A stretch of DNA of 64,000 bases from Streptomyces goshikiensis (GTDB taxonomy: Bacteria; Actinomycetota; Actinomycetes; Streptomycetales; Streptomycetaceae), in NCBI RefSeq assembly GCF_014650555.1, contig NZ_BMVE01000011.1:209150-273149 (forward strand), read 5' to 3'. A program made the translations under genes and the position numbers. The notes beneath the pieces are model-generated. The model was not told the DNA's origin, did no database searches, and worked only from the letters and a program-made list of their open reading frames with translations. Every line of letters starts with the position of its first letter. Positions within the stretch are counted from its first letter, which is position 1. Shown piece after piece: positions 9,054 through 16,877 of the stretch.

Positions 9054-9070
9054 GCCCGGGGAGCGGTCGC

Positions 9071-9100
9071 GGTACGTCAGCGCCCGGTACGTCAGCGCCC
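9071..9100. repeat. 15-bp perfect tandem duplication over a stop codon
   Basis: GGTACGTCAGCGCCC occurs twice in tandem (9071-9085 and 9086-9100). The second copy contains the stop codon of the DUF2516 gene, so the duplication could have changed only the untranslated tail. Probably a replication slip. Confidence 0.8.
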
Positions 9101-9430
9101 GCCGTTGTAGGGCCCGTACGGCCCGTCGCTGCTGCTGCCGCCACTGCGCCGGCCGCCGCCCGAGACCTGCTTGAGGGCCGGGCGGACGTCGACGAGGAAG
9201 ACGATGGTGGCGACCAGGCCGGCGATCTCCAGGAACAGCATCCCGAGGAAGAAGTCGACGACGACCGTGACGCCGAGGATGACCAGCCAGAAGGTCTTGC
9301 TCTGCTTGTCGGCGGCGCGGTACGCGTCCTCGCGCGCCAGCAGCGCCAGCACGAAGGCCACGACGGCGAGCGCCAGCATGGCGAAGCCGAGCAACGGGAG
9401 GACCCCGTTATCGAATCCGTTCATCAACAT
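9092..9430 (-). CDS. DUF2516 family membrane protein
   Basis: The 112-residue protein has three hydrophobic segments (about residues 9-30, 45-62 and 64-82) and a short glycine/serine-rich C-terminal tail ending PYGPYNGGR. It matches the actinobacterial DUF2516 family in size and in the segment ALLAREDAYRAADKQSK between helices 1 and 2. Function is unknown. ATG 9430 has GAGAAGG about 10 bases upstream. It lies 114 bases downstream of the HBHA-like gene on the same strand and may be co-expressed with it and the HTH gene. Confidence 0.85.
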   Translation of the reverse strand: MLMNGFDNGVLPLLGFAMLALAVVAFVLALLAREDAYRAADKQSKTFWLVILGVTVVVDFFLGMLFLEIAGLVATIVFLVDVRPALKQVSGGGRRSGGSSSDGPYGPYNGGR

Positions 9431-9544
9431 CGCTCGACCGCCTTCTCACGCTTCAGGTGCCGCCCGTATCCACGCTACCGGTAACAACGGGCCGGACACC
9501 TCGCTGGTGCCCGGCCCGTCGCCCGGTTATGCGGATTCCGGGGT

Positions 9545-10108
9545 TCAGCTCTCGTCGCCCGCCGTGGCGCCGACGGTCTTCTTCGCGGGGCTCTTGCGGG
9601 CGGTGGTCTTCCGCGCCACGGCCTTCTCCTCGGCGGCGGCCTCGGCCGCCACCGGCTCCAGCTTCGCCTGCGGCTCGGGCTCGACGGCCTCGGCGATGTC
9701 GACGATCTCCTCGACGAGCTCGCCGCGCCAGGCGCGCACGGCCTGCTCACCGTGCTCGGCGACCTTGTCGTAGGTCTCCTTGGCGCGCACCGCGTACTCG
9801 GCGGCCACGCCGACCCCGCGCAGCGCCAGGTCCTGGGCGGTCTCGCCGAGCTTCTTCGGGTCGATCGCGCCGAGCACCTCGGAGACCTTGGCGGTGACGG
9901 CCTCCTGGGCCTCCTTCGCCTTCTCCTGCACGACCTTCGGGTCGGTGTTCTTCACGGCCTCGATCCGCGCGGGGGCCTCGGCGCGGAGCTGCTCGAAGAG
10001 CCCGGGCACCTTCTTGGCCTGCTGGACGGCCAGGTCGGCCGTACCGGCGGCGAAGTAGAGGGGGGTCGGGTCGGTGAGGGTCTTCTTCAGGTCATCGGCG
10101 ATGGCCAT
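9545..10108 (-). CDS. heparin-binding-hemagglutinin-like coiled-coil protein
   Basis: This 187-residue protein starts MAIADDLKKTLTDPTPLYF, like mycobacterial HbhA and its Streptomyces relatives, followed by a long charged helical region. Its C-terminus is a basic, lysine/alanine tail (ARKTTARKSPAKKT) that in HbhA binds heparan sulfate or membranes. No signal peptide is seen. In a soil organism a role in membrane or storage-lipid association is more plausible than adhesion (inference). ATG 10108 has GGGAGGA 7 bases upstream. It follows the HTH gene by 24 bases, so the two form an operon. Confidence 0.85.
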   Translation of the reverse strand: MAIADDLKKTLTDPTPLYFAAGTADLAVQQAKKVPGLFEQLRAEAPARIEAVKNTDPKVVQEKAKEAQEAVTAKVSEVLGAIDPKKLGETAQDLALRGVGVAAEYAVRAKETYDKVAEHGEQAVRAWRGELVEEIVDIAEAVEPEPQAKLEPVAAEAAAEEKAVARKTTARKSPAKKTVGATAGDES

Positions 10109-10132
10109 GTGCTGGTCCTCCCGGATCACAGT

Positions 10133-10525
10133 TCAGTTCGTGTGGGGCATCGCGTCACGCGCTTCGTCGTGCGCTTCGTCGTGCGCGTTCTCTTTGCGGA
10201 ACGAGTCGTAGATCTGGAGCAGCACCTGCTTCTGCCGCTCGTTGATCGACGGGTCGGCGAGTATGACGGCCCGCGTCTCCACCTCGTCCGGGTCCCGCTC
10301 GTCGAGGATCCCGGCCTGCACGTACAGCGTCTCCGCGGAGATCCGCAGCGCCTTGGCCAGCTGCTGGAGGATGTCCGCGCTCGGCTTGCGCAGCCCGCGC
10401 TCGATCTGGCTCAGGTACGGGTTCGACACCCCCGCGGCCTCGGCCAGCTGCCGCAGCGACAACTGAGCCTGCCGCCGCTGCTCCCGCAGGTACTCGCCGA
10501 GATTGCCGACGTTGAGCGATGCCAT
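10133..10525 (-). CDS. XRE-family helix-turn-helix regulator
   Basis: This 130-residue DNA-binding protein has a Cro/CI-type HTH at about residues 10-65 (SLRQLAEAAGVSNPYLSQIE is the recognition unit) and a C-terminal segment ending in a degenerate repeat EAHDEARDAM. It is followed 24 bases later by the HBHA-like gene, and is likely its regulator, an arrangement I recall as conserved in actinobacteria. Start ATG 10525; the upstream region is shared with a divergent small gene. Confidence 0.92.
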   Translation of the reverse strand: MASLNVGNLGEYLREQRRQAQLSLRQLAEAAGVSNPYLSQIERGLRKPSADILQQLAKALRISAETLYVQAGILDERDPDEVETRAVILADPSINERQKQVLLQIYDSFRKENAHDEAHDEARDAMPHTN

Positions 10526-10626
10526 GGCCCCGATCCTGCCCCACCTTGCTAACTATTGCAAGCACCTGCTTGCAACAGCTCCCACCGCGCCGCGCCGCAG
10601 ACCGGTCCATCGGGTTGGATGGCGAC

Positions 10627-10938
10627 GTGGTGAGACGGCGCGAGACGAGGAAGAAGCGGGCTCCGTTCGGCGTACCGCGGGAGGTCATCCTGCTGTCGGG
10701 GCGGGACGTGTGGCCCTACACGTTCATCGCCGACGACTCGCGTGGCGGATGCGGCAAGGTCGCGATGCCCGCCGATGCGGCCATCGAGGACGTACAGGCG
10801 GCGGTCTTCACGCGGCTGGCGGACCTCACGCGTACCTTCCATGGTGTCGAGATCGGCATCGTCTGGTCCCCCCTGACACCAGACTCGTGGGTCGGGCGTG
10901 TCGGTTCCCTCACCACGGACGTCGGGCCGCCGCCCTGA
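10627..10938 (+). CDS. small hypothetical protein
   Basis: This 103-residue unrecognised protein starts with a basic stretch (VVRRRETRKKR), followed by a hydrophilic body containing ILLSGRDVWPYTFIADDSRGGCG. No membrane segment, signal peptide or catalytic motif is evident. The start GTG 10627 (or GTG 10630) is uncertain because no good ribosome site is present. It converges with the rox gene, whose stop begins 2 bases after this gene ends. Codon use is GC3-rich, supporting a real gene. Function unknown. Confidence 0.6.
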   Translation: MVRRRETRKKRAPFGVPREVILLSGRDVWPYTFIADDSRGGCGKVAMPADAAIEDVQAAVFTRLADLTRTFHGVEIGIVWSPLTPDSWVGRVGSLTTDVGPPP

Positions 10939-10940
10939 TG

Positions 10941-12374
10941 TCAGCTGTCGCGGGCAGCCGCGCCGAACCACGTGGGGACGGCTGCGAGCAGGTCCTGCTG
11001 GTCCTGCCCCGCCCAGGCGACGTGGCCGTCCGGGCGCAGGAGCAGGGCGGGGGCGTCCGGGTCCACGGGGGTGAGGTCGACGACGTGGTCCACCCGGTCG
11101 GCCCAGCCCGTCACCGAGAGCCGGCCGGTGCGGTCGAGCAGGAGTCCGCGGCCGCCGTGCGTCAGCTCGTAGAGGCGGCCCTGCTTCAGCTGCACGTCCC
11201 GCATCCGCCGGCCGAGCAGTTCGTGGCCCTCGCCGAAGTCGTAGCGGACGTCCACCGCGGTGATCATCCCGGTGACGTACCGGTTCACCTCCTCGAAGTC
11301 CATCAGCTTCGAGAACAGCTCCCGCAGCGCGCTCGCCCCCGGATCGGTGCCCATCAGCGCGATCTGCGCGCGGGTGTTGGCGAGCACGGCGGCGCCCACC
11401 GGGTGCCGCTCGGCGTGGTAGCTGTCCAGCAGGCCCTCCGGGGCCCAGCCGGCCACGGCGGCGGCCAGCTTCCAGCCGAGGTTGAAGGCGTCCTGCACAC
11501 CGAGGTTGAGCCCCTGACCGCCGGTCGGCGGGTGGATGTGCGCCGCGTCGCCCGCGAGCAGCACCCGGCCAACCCGGTAGCGCTCCGCCTGCCGGGTCGC
11601 GTCGCCGAACCGGGACAGCCAGCGCGGTGAGTGCACCCCGAAGTCGGTGCCCGCGGTGGCCCGCAGCCGCTGCTTGAACTCCTCCAGGGTCGGCGCCGCC
11701 CGGTCCTCGGACACCCCTTCGCCGGGCACGACGGCGCGGTAGCCGCCCTCCTCCAGGGGAACGAGGCCGAAACGCCGCTGCGTCTGGTTGACCTCCGCGA
11801 CGACGGCCGCGATCGTCTCCGGGTCCTCGGTCGCCTCCATGACGCCCAGCAGCGTCTCGACCGTGGCGGGCTCCCCGGGGAAGCCGACGCCGAGCAGCTT
11901 GCGCACCGCGCTGCGGCCGCCGTCGCAGCCGACCAGGTAGCGCGAGCGCAGCCGGGTGCCGTCCGCGAGCTCGACGCCCACCCCGTCCTCGTCCTGGCCC
12001 AGCCCGACCACCTCGTGGCCGCGCCTGATCTCGGTGCCCAGTTCGAGGGCCCGCTCGACCAGCAGCCGCTCGGTGACCGGCTGCGGGGTGGCCAGCCCGT
12101 ACGGGTGGGCCGTGTCCAGCAGCTCCGGCCACGACTTCATGATCCCGCCGAAGAGACCGCCCACCTGGAACTTCTTGCTGACCGCGAGGAACCGCTCCAG
12201 CAGGCCGCGCTGGTCCATCACCTCGACGCTGCGCGCGTGCAGACCCTGTCCGCGGGACTCCCCGGTCGGCTCGGTCAGCTTCTCCAGCACCACCACGTGC
12301 ACGCCGTGGAGCCGCAGCTCGCAGGCCAGCATCATGCCGGTCGGCCCGCCGCCGACCACGATCACGTCAATCAT
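10941..12374 (-). CDS. rox: rifampicin monooxygenase (Rox-type)
   Basis: This 477-residue class A flavoprotein monooxygenase has the FAD-binding GGGPTG at residues 8-13, the DG motif VGCDGGRSAVRK and the GD motif LLAGDAAHIHPPTGGQG, with a C-terminal thioredoxin-like domain ending DQQDLLAAVP. I recognise close similarity through the protein to Streptomyces venezuelae Rox (DFGVHSPRWLSRFGDATRQA, YDFGEGHELLGRRMRD), which hydroxylates rifamycins and opens the ansa ring. The rifamycin-associated palindrome 50 bases upstream of ATG 12374 supports this strongly. Other aromatic hydroxylases are the alternative, but the operator makes them unlikely. Confidence 0.9.
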   Translation of the reverse strand: MIDVIVVGGGPTGMMLACELRLHGVHVVVLEKLTEPTGESRGQGLHARSVEVMDQRGLLERFLAVSKKFQVGGLFGGIMKSWPELLDTAHPYGLATPQPVTERLLVERALELGTEIRRGHEVVGLGQDEDGVGVELADGTRLRSRYLVGCDGGRSAVRKLLGVGFPGEPATVETLLGVMEATEDPETIAAVVAEVNQTQRRFGLVPLEEGGYRAVVPGEGVSEDRAAPTLEEFKQRLRATAGTDFGVHSPRWLSRFGDATRQAERYRVGRVLLAGDAAHIHPPTGGQGLNLGVQDAFNLGWKLAAAVAGWAPEGLLDSYHAERHPVGAAVLANTRAQIALMGTDPGASALRELFSKLMDFEEVNRYVTGMITAVDVRYDFGEGHELLGRRMRDVQLKQGRLYELTHGGRGLLLDRTGRLSVTGWADRVDHVVDLTPVDPDAPALLLRPDGHVAWAGQDQQDLLAAVPTWFGAAARDS

Positions 12375-12423
12375 TCAGATCCCCCGATTCCACCGGCTCA
12401 GAGGGGAGATTCTGCGGCAGTAC

Positions 12424-12446
12424 GGGGGCCTTGCCGCAAGGCCCCC
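12424..12446 (-). promoter_or_regulatory. rifamycin-associated element (RAE)
   Basis: Perfect 10-bp arms GGGGGCCTTG and CAAGGCCCCC flank the three bases CCG. The core CTTGCGGCAAGG (minus strand) matches my memory of the RAE found upstream of rifamycin-inactivating genes in actinomycetes. It lies 50 bases upstream of the monooxygenase and, from the predicted -10 at 12452-12457, overlaps the expected transcription start. Confidence 0.9.
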
Positions 12447-12451
12447 TGTGC

Positions 12452-12457
12452 GCTATA
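12452..12457 (-). promoter_or_regulatory. predicted -10 element of rox
   Basis: TATAGC on the minus strand lies just upstream of the RAE, in the only AT-rich stretch of this intergenic region. A transcript would start about 7 bases on, inside the RAE. No good -35 is seen at 17-18 bases; TTGCCA lies only 9 bases upstream. Confidence 0.45.
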
Positions 12458-12467
12458 AGTTGAGAGT

Positions 12468-12504
12468 GGCAAGGAGTGGGTACCAGGTACCCGAGCTCCT
12501 TGCC
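12468..12504. repeat. long hairpin upstream of the rox promoter
   Basis: GGCAAGGAG (12468-12476) pairs with CTCCTTGCC (12496-12504), and inside it GGGTACC (12478-12484) pairs with GGTACCC (12486-12492). It ends 29 bases after the stop of the PrmC-like gene, so it may be its terminator. The outer arms carry CCTTGC/GCAAGG, the same half-site as the RAE core, so a second binding site is possible. Confidence 0.65.
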
Positions 12505-12533
12505 TTTGTCGTATGCCTGCGTATGCCAGCCCG

Positions 12534-13304
12534 TTAGGGCGCGGCCGCGCCGATGACCACCGTCGCGTACAGCTCCTGCGAAGTGACCGTACGGGTCGTC
12601 AGACCCGCCGCCGTCAGGGCCGCCGCCGTGACCGGGTGCTGGTGCTCGCCCGTCTCGATCAGCAGGTGCCCGCCCGGCGCCAGCCAGTGCGCGGCCTGCG
12701 CCGCCACCCGGCGGTGGATGTCCAGGCCGTCCGACCCGCCGTCCAGGGAGACCAGCGGCTCGTGGTCGCGGGCCTCCGCCGGCAGCAGCCCCAGCTCCCC
12801 CGTCGGCACGTACGGGGCGTTGACCACCAGCACGTCCACCCGGCCCCGCAGGGCCGCGGGCAGCGCCGCGTACAGATCGCCCTCGTGGACCCGGCCCCCG
12901 TACGGGGCGACGTTGCGCCGCGCGTACGCCAGCGCCACCGGGTCGATGTCGGCCGCGTGGAGCTCCACCCCGCCGCCCACCCGGTCCGCCACCGCCGCGC
13001 CCAGCGCGCCCACCCCGCAGCACAGGTCCACGACGACCGCGCCCGACCGGGGGGTGAGCGCGGCCGCCTCGGAGGCGAGGAACTCGCTGCGCCGGCGCGG
13101 TACGAAGACCCCCTCGCCGACCTCCATGCGCAGCCCGCAGAACCCCGCCCAGCCCACGACGATCTCCAGCGGCTCGCCGGCGACCCGGCGGGCCAGCATC
13201 TGCGACAGGTGCCCGTCGTCCCTGGCGGCGCCGACGAGCAGATCCGCCTCCTCCTCCGCGAAGACGCAGCCGGCCGCGCGCAGGCGTTCCACCAGTGAGA
13301 TCAA
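12534..13304 (-). CDS. PrmC/HemK-like methyltransferase, variant NAPY motif
   Basis: This 256-residue protein resembles N5-glutamine methyltransferases that modify release factors: an N-terminal helical domain (1-75), SAM motif I VVVDLCCGVGALGAAVA (about 90-106), acidic AADIDPVALAYARRN and then VVNAPYVPTGEL. In PrmC the last motif is NPPY; here the first Pro is Ala. It is a paralogue rather than the housekeeping prmC, which normally sits by prfA. The start is TTG 13304 with GGAAGGA 8 bases upstream; it overlaps the sigma gene stop as TTGA, so the two are coupled. Confidence 0.85.
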   Translation of the reverse strand: MISLVERLRAAGCVFAEEEADLLVGAARDDGHLSQMLARRVAGEPLEIVVGWAGFCGLRMEVGEGVFVPRRRSEFLASEAAALTPRSGAVVVDLCCGVGALGAAVADRVGGGVELHAADIDPVALAYARRNVAPYGGRVHEGDLYAALPAALRGRVDVLVVNAPYVPTGELGLLPAEARDHEPLVSLDGGSDGLDIHRRVAAQAAHWLAPGGHLLIETGEHQHPVTAAALTAAGLTTRTVTSQELYATVVIGAAAP

Positions 13305-14233
13305 CAGTCCAGTCCTTCCAAGACCGTGACGTCCAGGCCCTCCAGGCGGGCCGGGTCCGCGACGATGTCGATGGCGACGATACGGCCGCCCGCGATGGTG
13401 AAGCCCTGGACCGCCACAGCCCTGCCGCCCGGCGGGATCGTGACGACGCCCAGCGCCCCGTTGACGAGCGCGGGCCGCGCGTACGGCGCCAGCCGCTGGA
13501 ACGTGAGCGCCTGCCGGGCCACCGCCTCCGCGCCCAGCGCCGTCTCCCGCAGGTCCACGCGCAGCACGCAGTCCGGGTCGAGGACGGAGATCAGGCCGTC
13601 GAAGCTGCCGCCCCGCGCCGCCGCCAGGAACGCGCCGACGATCTCCTTCTGCCGGCCCCGGTCCGTGTCCGGGGCCGGTGCCTGCCCCCGCACCCGCCGC
13701 CGGGCCCGGCTGGCGAGCTGCCGGGTGGCCGCCGGGGTGCGCTCCACGATGGGCGCGATCTCGTCGAAGGGCACCCCGAACATGTCGTGCAGGACGAACG
13801 ACAGCCGCTCGGCGGGCGCCAGTTGCTCCAGTACGACGAGCAGCGCGAGCCCGACCGAGTCCGCGAGCAGCACCTCCTGCTCGGGATCGAGCCCGTCCGG
13901 CGGGCTCAGCAGCGGCTCCGGGATGCCGACGGGCGTCTGAAGGGACTCCTCGCGGCGGGCCTTGCGCGCACGCAGCTGGTCCAGGCAGACGCGGGCGACG
14001 ACGGTGGTCAGCCAGCCGCCCAGGTTCTCCACCTCGCGGGTGTCGGCGCGGTCGAGCCGGATCCAGGCCTCCTGGACGGCGTCCTCGGCCTCGGTCAGCG
14101 AGCCGAGCATCCGGTACGCCACGGCCCGCAGGTGGGAGCGCTTCTCCTCGAAGCGCTCCGCCAGGAAATCCCCGCGGTCCGCGCCGTCCGCCGCCGCCCC
14201 GCTCGCCGCCGCGCCGTTCGTGCTGCCTGTCAT
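13301..14233 (-). CDS. ECF41-type sigma factor with SnoaL-like tail
   Basis: This 310-residue sigma factor has a sigma2 region about residues 30-95 (LRAVAYRMLGSLTEAEDAVQE, then GGWLTTVVARVCLDQLR), a sigma4 HTH about 130-190 (LSFVLHDMFGVPFDEIAPIVERTPAATRQLASRARR) and a C-terminal NTF2/SnoaL-like domain about 205-305 that acts in cis. This matches the ECF41/SigJ group, whose tail usually carries an NPDKL-like motif; here VADPARL fits. ECF41 genes usually neighbour an oxidoreductase, decarboxylase or epimerase (COE) gene; none is adjacent. Instead a PrmC-like methyltransferase is coupled. ATG 14233 has GGAACAGGA upstream. Confidence 0.92.
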   Translation of the reverse strand: MTGSTNGAAASGAAADGADRGDFLAERFEEKRSHLRAVAYRMLGSLTEAEDAVQEAWIRLDRADTREVENLGGWLTTVVARVCLDQLRARKARREESLQTPVGIPEPLLSPPDGLDPEQEVLLADSVGLALLVVLEQLAPAERLSFVLHDMFGVPFDEIAPIVERTPAATRQLASRARRRVRGQAPAPDTDRGRQKEIVGAFLAAARGGSFDGLISVLDPDCVLRVDLRETALGAEAVARQALTFQRLAPYARPALVNGALGVVTIPPGGRAVAVQGFTIAGGRIVAIDIVADPARLEGLDVTVLEGLDC

Positions 14234-14318
14234 CGTCCTGTTCCCTCGTCTCGTCCGGTCGTTCCCGCCCCTGCCTCTCTGACGGACGCCGGCCCGTCCG
14301 TGTGACGGCCCGGCCGGA

Positions 14319-15566
14319 TCAGAAGACGTCCGGGGACCACGGCTTGCTCGACGTACGGAACACCGCGTCCGCCAGCGCCAGCGCCCCCGGCCGCAGCTCC
14401 GTGATCTGCCCCAGCGCGCCCAGCCGGACCGCCGAGCCGTCCCCGAGGTACAGCGAGCCCAGCGCGGCCACGTCGAGCCGCAGGTCGGCGGGGTCCCCGG
14501 TGGCCTCGCACCGCCCCGTGCCCGCGTCCAGCCGGAAGCGGCCCCCGGACAGGCCCGCCGGGTCGGTGACCTCCAGGACGAGGACGCCCGGCACCTCGTA
14601 CGTCCGCGCGCCCAGCGCCCGTACGACGTCCAGCACGCGCACCCACAGGAAGTCGGCGTGGGTCAGGATCGCGGCGGCGCGCGGATCGGGCAGCAGGCCC
14701 GGCGCGAGGTCGTCGGTGGCGCGCAGCCCGGTGCGGATCCTCAGCGCCCAGTCGACGGAGCACAGGAAGTGCCACAGCGCCCGCTCCGCCTCCGGGGTGG
14801 CCGCGAGGAGCTCCTCGACGCGGAGGGTGTTCAGCGGGACCTTCGCGTCCGTCCAGTGGTCATCGCTCCGGTAGGAGACCAGGCCGGCCACCTCGCCCGC
14901 CGCCGTCCGGTACACGGCGTGCAGCTTCGGCTTGTACGGGCGGAAGGAGAACTCCTCCTCCCCCGTGGCCAGTCGCCACCAGCGCGCGGTGCGGCCGGTC
15001 ATGCCGTGCCGGGTCGCCCGGATCCGCTCGTGCAGCGCGGGACCGCTCCGGCGGACCTCGGCCACGTCCACCAGCTCGATGCGGCCGCCGCCGGCGGCGG
15101 GCGCGGCCCGGCGCGAATCGAGGCCGGTGCGCGCTACGTCGATCTCCCACTCCGCGACGTACACGGCGGGCCCGTACCCGTACCGCCCGTAGATCGGGTA
15201 CTCGGCGGCGATCAGGGTCGACAGCACGTCGCCGCGCGCCGTGGCGGCGGCGAACTCGGCGGCCATCATCCGGGTCAGCAGACCCTGTCGGCGGTGCGTG
15301 GACAGCACGCTGACGTTGGTGACGGCGCTGGCCGTGACGGTGGCGCCGCCCGGGACGGTCAGCTCCTGGGTGAAGGACCGGAAGGTGCCCACGCAGCCGC
15401 CGGTCTCACTGTCGAAGGCGCCCTGGACCCGGCCGAGTTCGCCGGCCGCGGCCCGCAGGGCGACATCGCCGGGCGTCACGGGCTCCGCACGCAGGAACCC
15501 CCTGTTCAACGTCTGTGCCCACGCGGAATGTTCGGTGGCGGTGATCTGCCGGACCTCGGTGCTCAT
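14319..15566 (-). CDS. Eis-family GNAT acetyltransferase
   Basis: This 415-residue enhanced-intracellular-survival-type enzyme has two GNAT folds plus a sterol-carrier-like C-terminal domain. The acetyl-CoA loop VLSTHRRQGLLTRMM (about residues 85-99) is V-x3-HRRQGLLTRMM, and the chain ends in PDVF, the C-terminal carboxylate used as catalytic base in Eis. Mycobacterial Eis acetylates aminoglycosides at several positions; the Streptomyces substrate is unknown. Start ATG 15566; TAGCGT (15575-15580) 8 bases upstream suggests a leaderless message. It lies between rsiG and the sigma gene, all on the minus strand. Confidence 0.9.
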   Translation of the reverse strand: MSTEVRQITATEHSAWAQTLNRGFLRAEPVTPGDVALRAAAGELGRVQGAFDSETGGCVGTFRSFTQELTVPGGATVTASAVTNVSVLSTHRRQGLLTRMMAAEFAAATARGDVLSTLIAAEYPIYGRYGYGPAVYVAEWEIDVARTGLDSRRAAPAAGGGRIELVDVAEVRRSGPALHERIRATRHGMTGRTARWWRLATGEEEFSFRPYKPKLHAVYRTAAGEVAGLVSYRSDDHWTDAKVPLNTLRVEELLAATPEAERALWHFLCSVDWALRIRTGLRATDDLAPGLLPDPRAAAILTHADFLWVRVLDVVRALGARTYEVPGVLVLEVTDPAGLSGGRFRLDAGTGRCEATGDPADLRLDVAALGSLYLGDGSAVRLGALGQITELRPGALALADAVFRTSSKPWSPDVF

Positions 15567-15638
15567 GACCGGCCACGCTAACCGCCGCCCCGGCCCCGAG
15601 TCCCGCGATTTTCCGGGAGACCGGCCCGGGGCCCGTCT

Positions 15639-16259
15639 CTATGCCAGCAGGTCGTCCACCTGAGCCTCGCCCTCGCGGTAGCGCCGGGTGATCTCCGCGC
15701 TGGAGTCGTCGGCGGTGCGCTGGAGATGCTGGCGGCGCCGCGAGACCTGCTGTTCGTACCGCACCAGCCGGCCCATCGCGTCGTGGAGTTCGGCGTCGGT
15801 GCGCGCGGCGAGGTCGGAGAGCTCCACCTCGGCGAGCATCTCCGAGGCCAGCAGCCGGAACTCCTCGCTGTGCGGGGTGCCGAGCGTGACGTGCCGGGCC
15901 GAGGCGCTGCGCCGCGAGGGGGCGTCCGCCAGGATCTCCGAGAGCCGCTCCACCACCGAATCGGGATCCGCCGCCGGGACCGCCCCGGGCACCGCCGGGA
16001 GGCGGTCGCGGCGGCGGGCCAGTTCGGCGCGCAGGATGTCGATCCGGCCCTGGAGGAGTCTGCGGATGTAGCTCAGGTCGGCCTCGTCGCGCTGCGCGTC
16101 GCGGCGCAGGGCGCGCAGCTCCGGGAGGCCGAGCGCGGTGGCCGGGGTCAGCGGCTCCTGCGGGTCGCCGGTGCGCTGCGCGGGCGGTCGTACCGCGGCA
16201 GTGGTGGCTCCAGCGGGTGCAGCGGGTGATGCAGGTACGGAGGTACCAGAGGTATTCAT
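15639..16259 (-). CDS. rsiG: RsiG, c-di-GMP-dependent anti-sigma factor for WhiG
   Basis: This 206-residue cytosolic protein forms an antiparallel helical hairpin. The c-di-GMP-binding signature E-x3-S-x2-R-x3-Q-x3-D is present twice exactly: E59, S63, R66, Q70, D74 and E169, S173, R176, Q180, D184. Two such motifs in one chain define RsiG, which with c-di-GMP sequesters the sporulation sigma factor WhiG. The N-terminal 35 residues are Pro/Ala/Thr-rich and disordered. No sigma gene lies next to it (whiG is elsewhere in Streptomyces). ATG 16259 has only a poor ribosome site (GAGGGG about 15 bases upstream). Confidence 0.93.
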   Translation of the reverse strand: MNTSGTSVPASPAAPAGATTAAVRPPAQRTGDPQEPLTPATALGLPELRALRRDAQRDEADLSYIRRLLQGRIDILRAELARRRDRLPAVPGAVPAADPDSVVERLSEILADAPSRRSASARHVTLGTPHSEEFRLLASEMLAEVELSDLAARTDAELHDAMGRLVRYEQQVSRRRQHLQRTADDSSAEITRRYREGEAQVDDLLA

Positions 16260-16420
16260 ACGAACGGGTCCGTCCCCTCGACCGGTGAATGGGGTCTCCC
16301 CGGGGCCTGAGGGCCGTGGGAAGCACCGCCTGCGTGCATCGTGCCACTCTCCGTGGTACCGGTGCAGTCTCAGTGCACCCGATCGGCCCCGGACGGGTGC
16401 ACGCCTGGTACACAGGTGGT

Positions 16421-16846
16421 ATGCGAGCAGTGGTGCAGAGGGTGGACGGCGCGAGCGTCGTGGTGGCCGGCGAGACGGTGGGCGAGATCGTCGGCGAGGG
16501 ACTGTGCGTGCTGGTGGGGGTGACCCACGACGACACCCCGGAGAAGGCCGCGCTGATGGCGCGCAAGCTGTGGTCCGTACGGATCCTGGAGGCGGAGAAG
16601 TCCTGTAGCGACGTGGCCGCGCCGCTGCTGGTGATCTCCCAGTTCACGCTCTACGGGGACGCCCGCAAGGGCCGCCGCCCCACCTGGAACGCGGCGGCGC
16701 CGGGGCCGGTGGCCGAGCCGCTGGTCGACGAGGTCGTGGCGCAGCTGCGGGCGCTGGGGGCGACGGTGGAGACGGGCCGGTTCGGCGCGGACATGCGGGT
16801 CTCGCTGACGAACCACGGCCCGTTCACCATCGTCATCGACGTCTGA
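16421..16846 (+). CDS. dtd: D-aminoacyl-tRNA deacylase
   Basis: The 141-residue enzyme hydrolyses D-amino acids (and glycine from tRNA-Ala) off mischarged tRNA. It begins MRAVVQRVDGASV, has the family motif SQFTLYGDARKGRRP (about residues 75-89), and the cis-proline-like gate near the C-terminus NHGPFT. Length is normal. ATG 16421 is preceded by ACAGGTGGT, a weak ribosome site. It is divergent from rsiG and convergent with ygfZ. Confidence 0.96.
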   Translation: MRAVVQRVDGASVVVAGETVGEIVGEGLCVLVGVTHDDTPEKAALMARKLWSVRILEAEKSCSDVAAPLLVISQFTLYGDARKGRRPTWNAAAPGPVAEPLVDEVVAQLRALGATVETGRFGADMRVSLTNHGPFTIVIDV

Positions 16847-16877
16847 GCGGTCTGAACGATCCGAGGGGTCGGGGCGC

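Noticed and set aside
9071..9100. 15-bp direct repeat considered as an insertion-element target duplication
   Set aside because: The copies are directly adjacent with nothing between them, so slippage is the simpler explanation.
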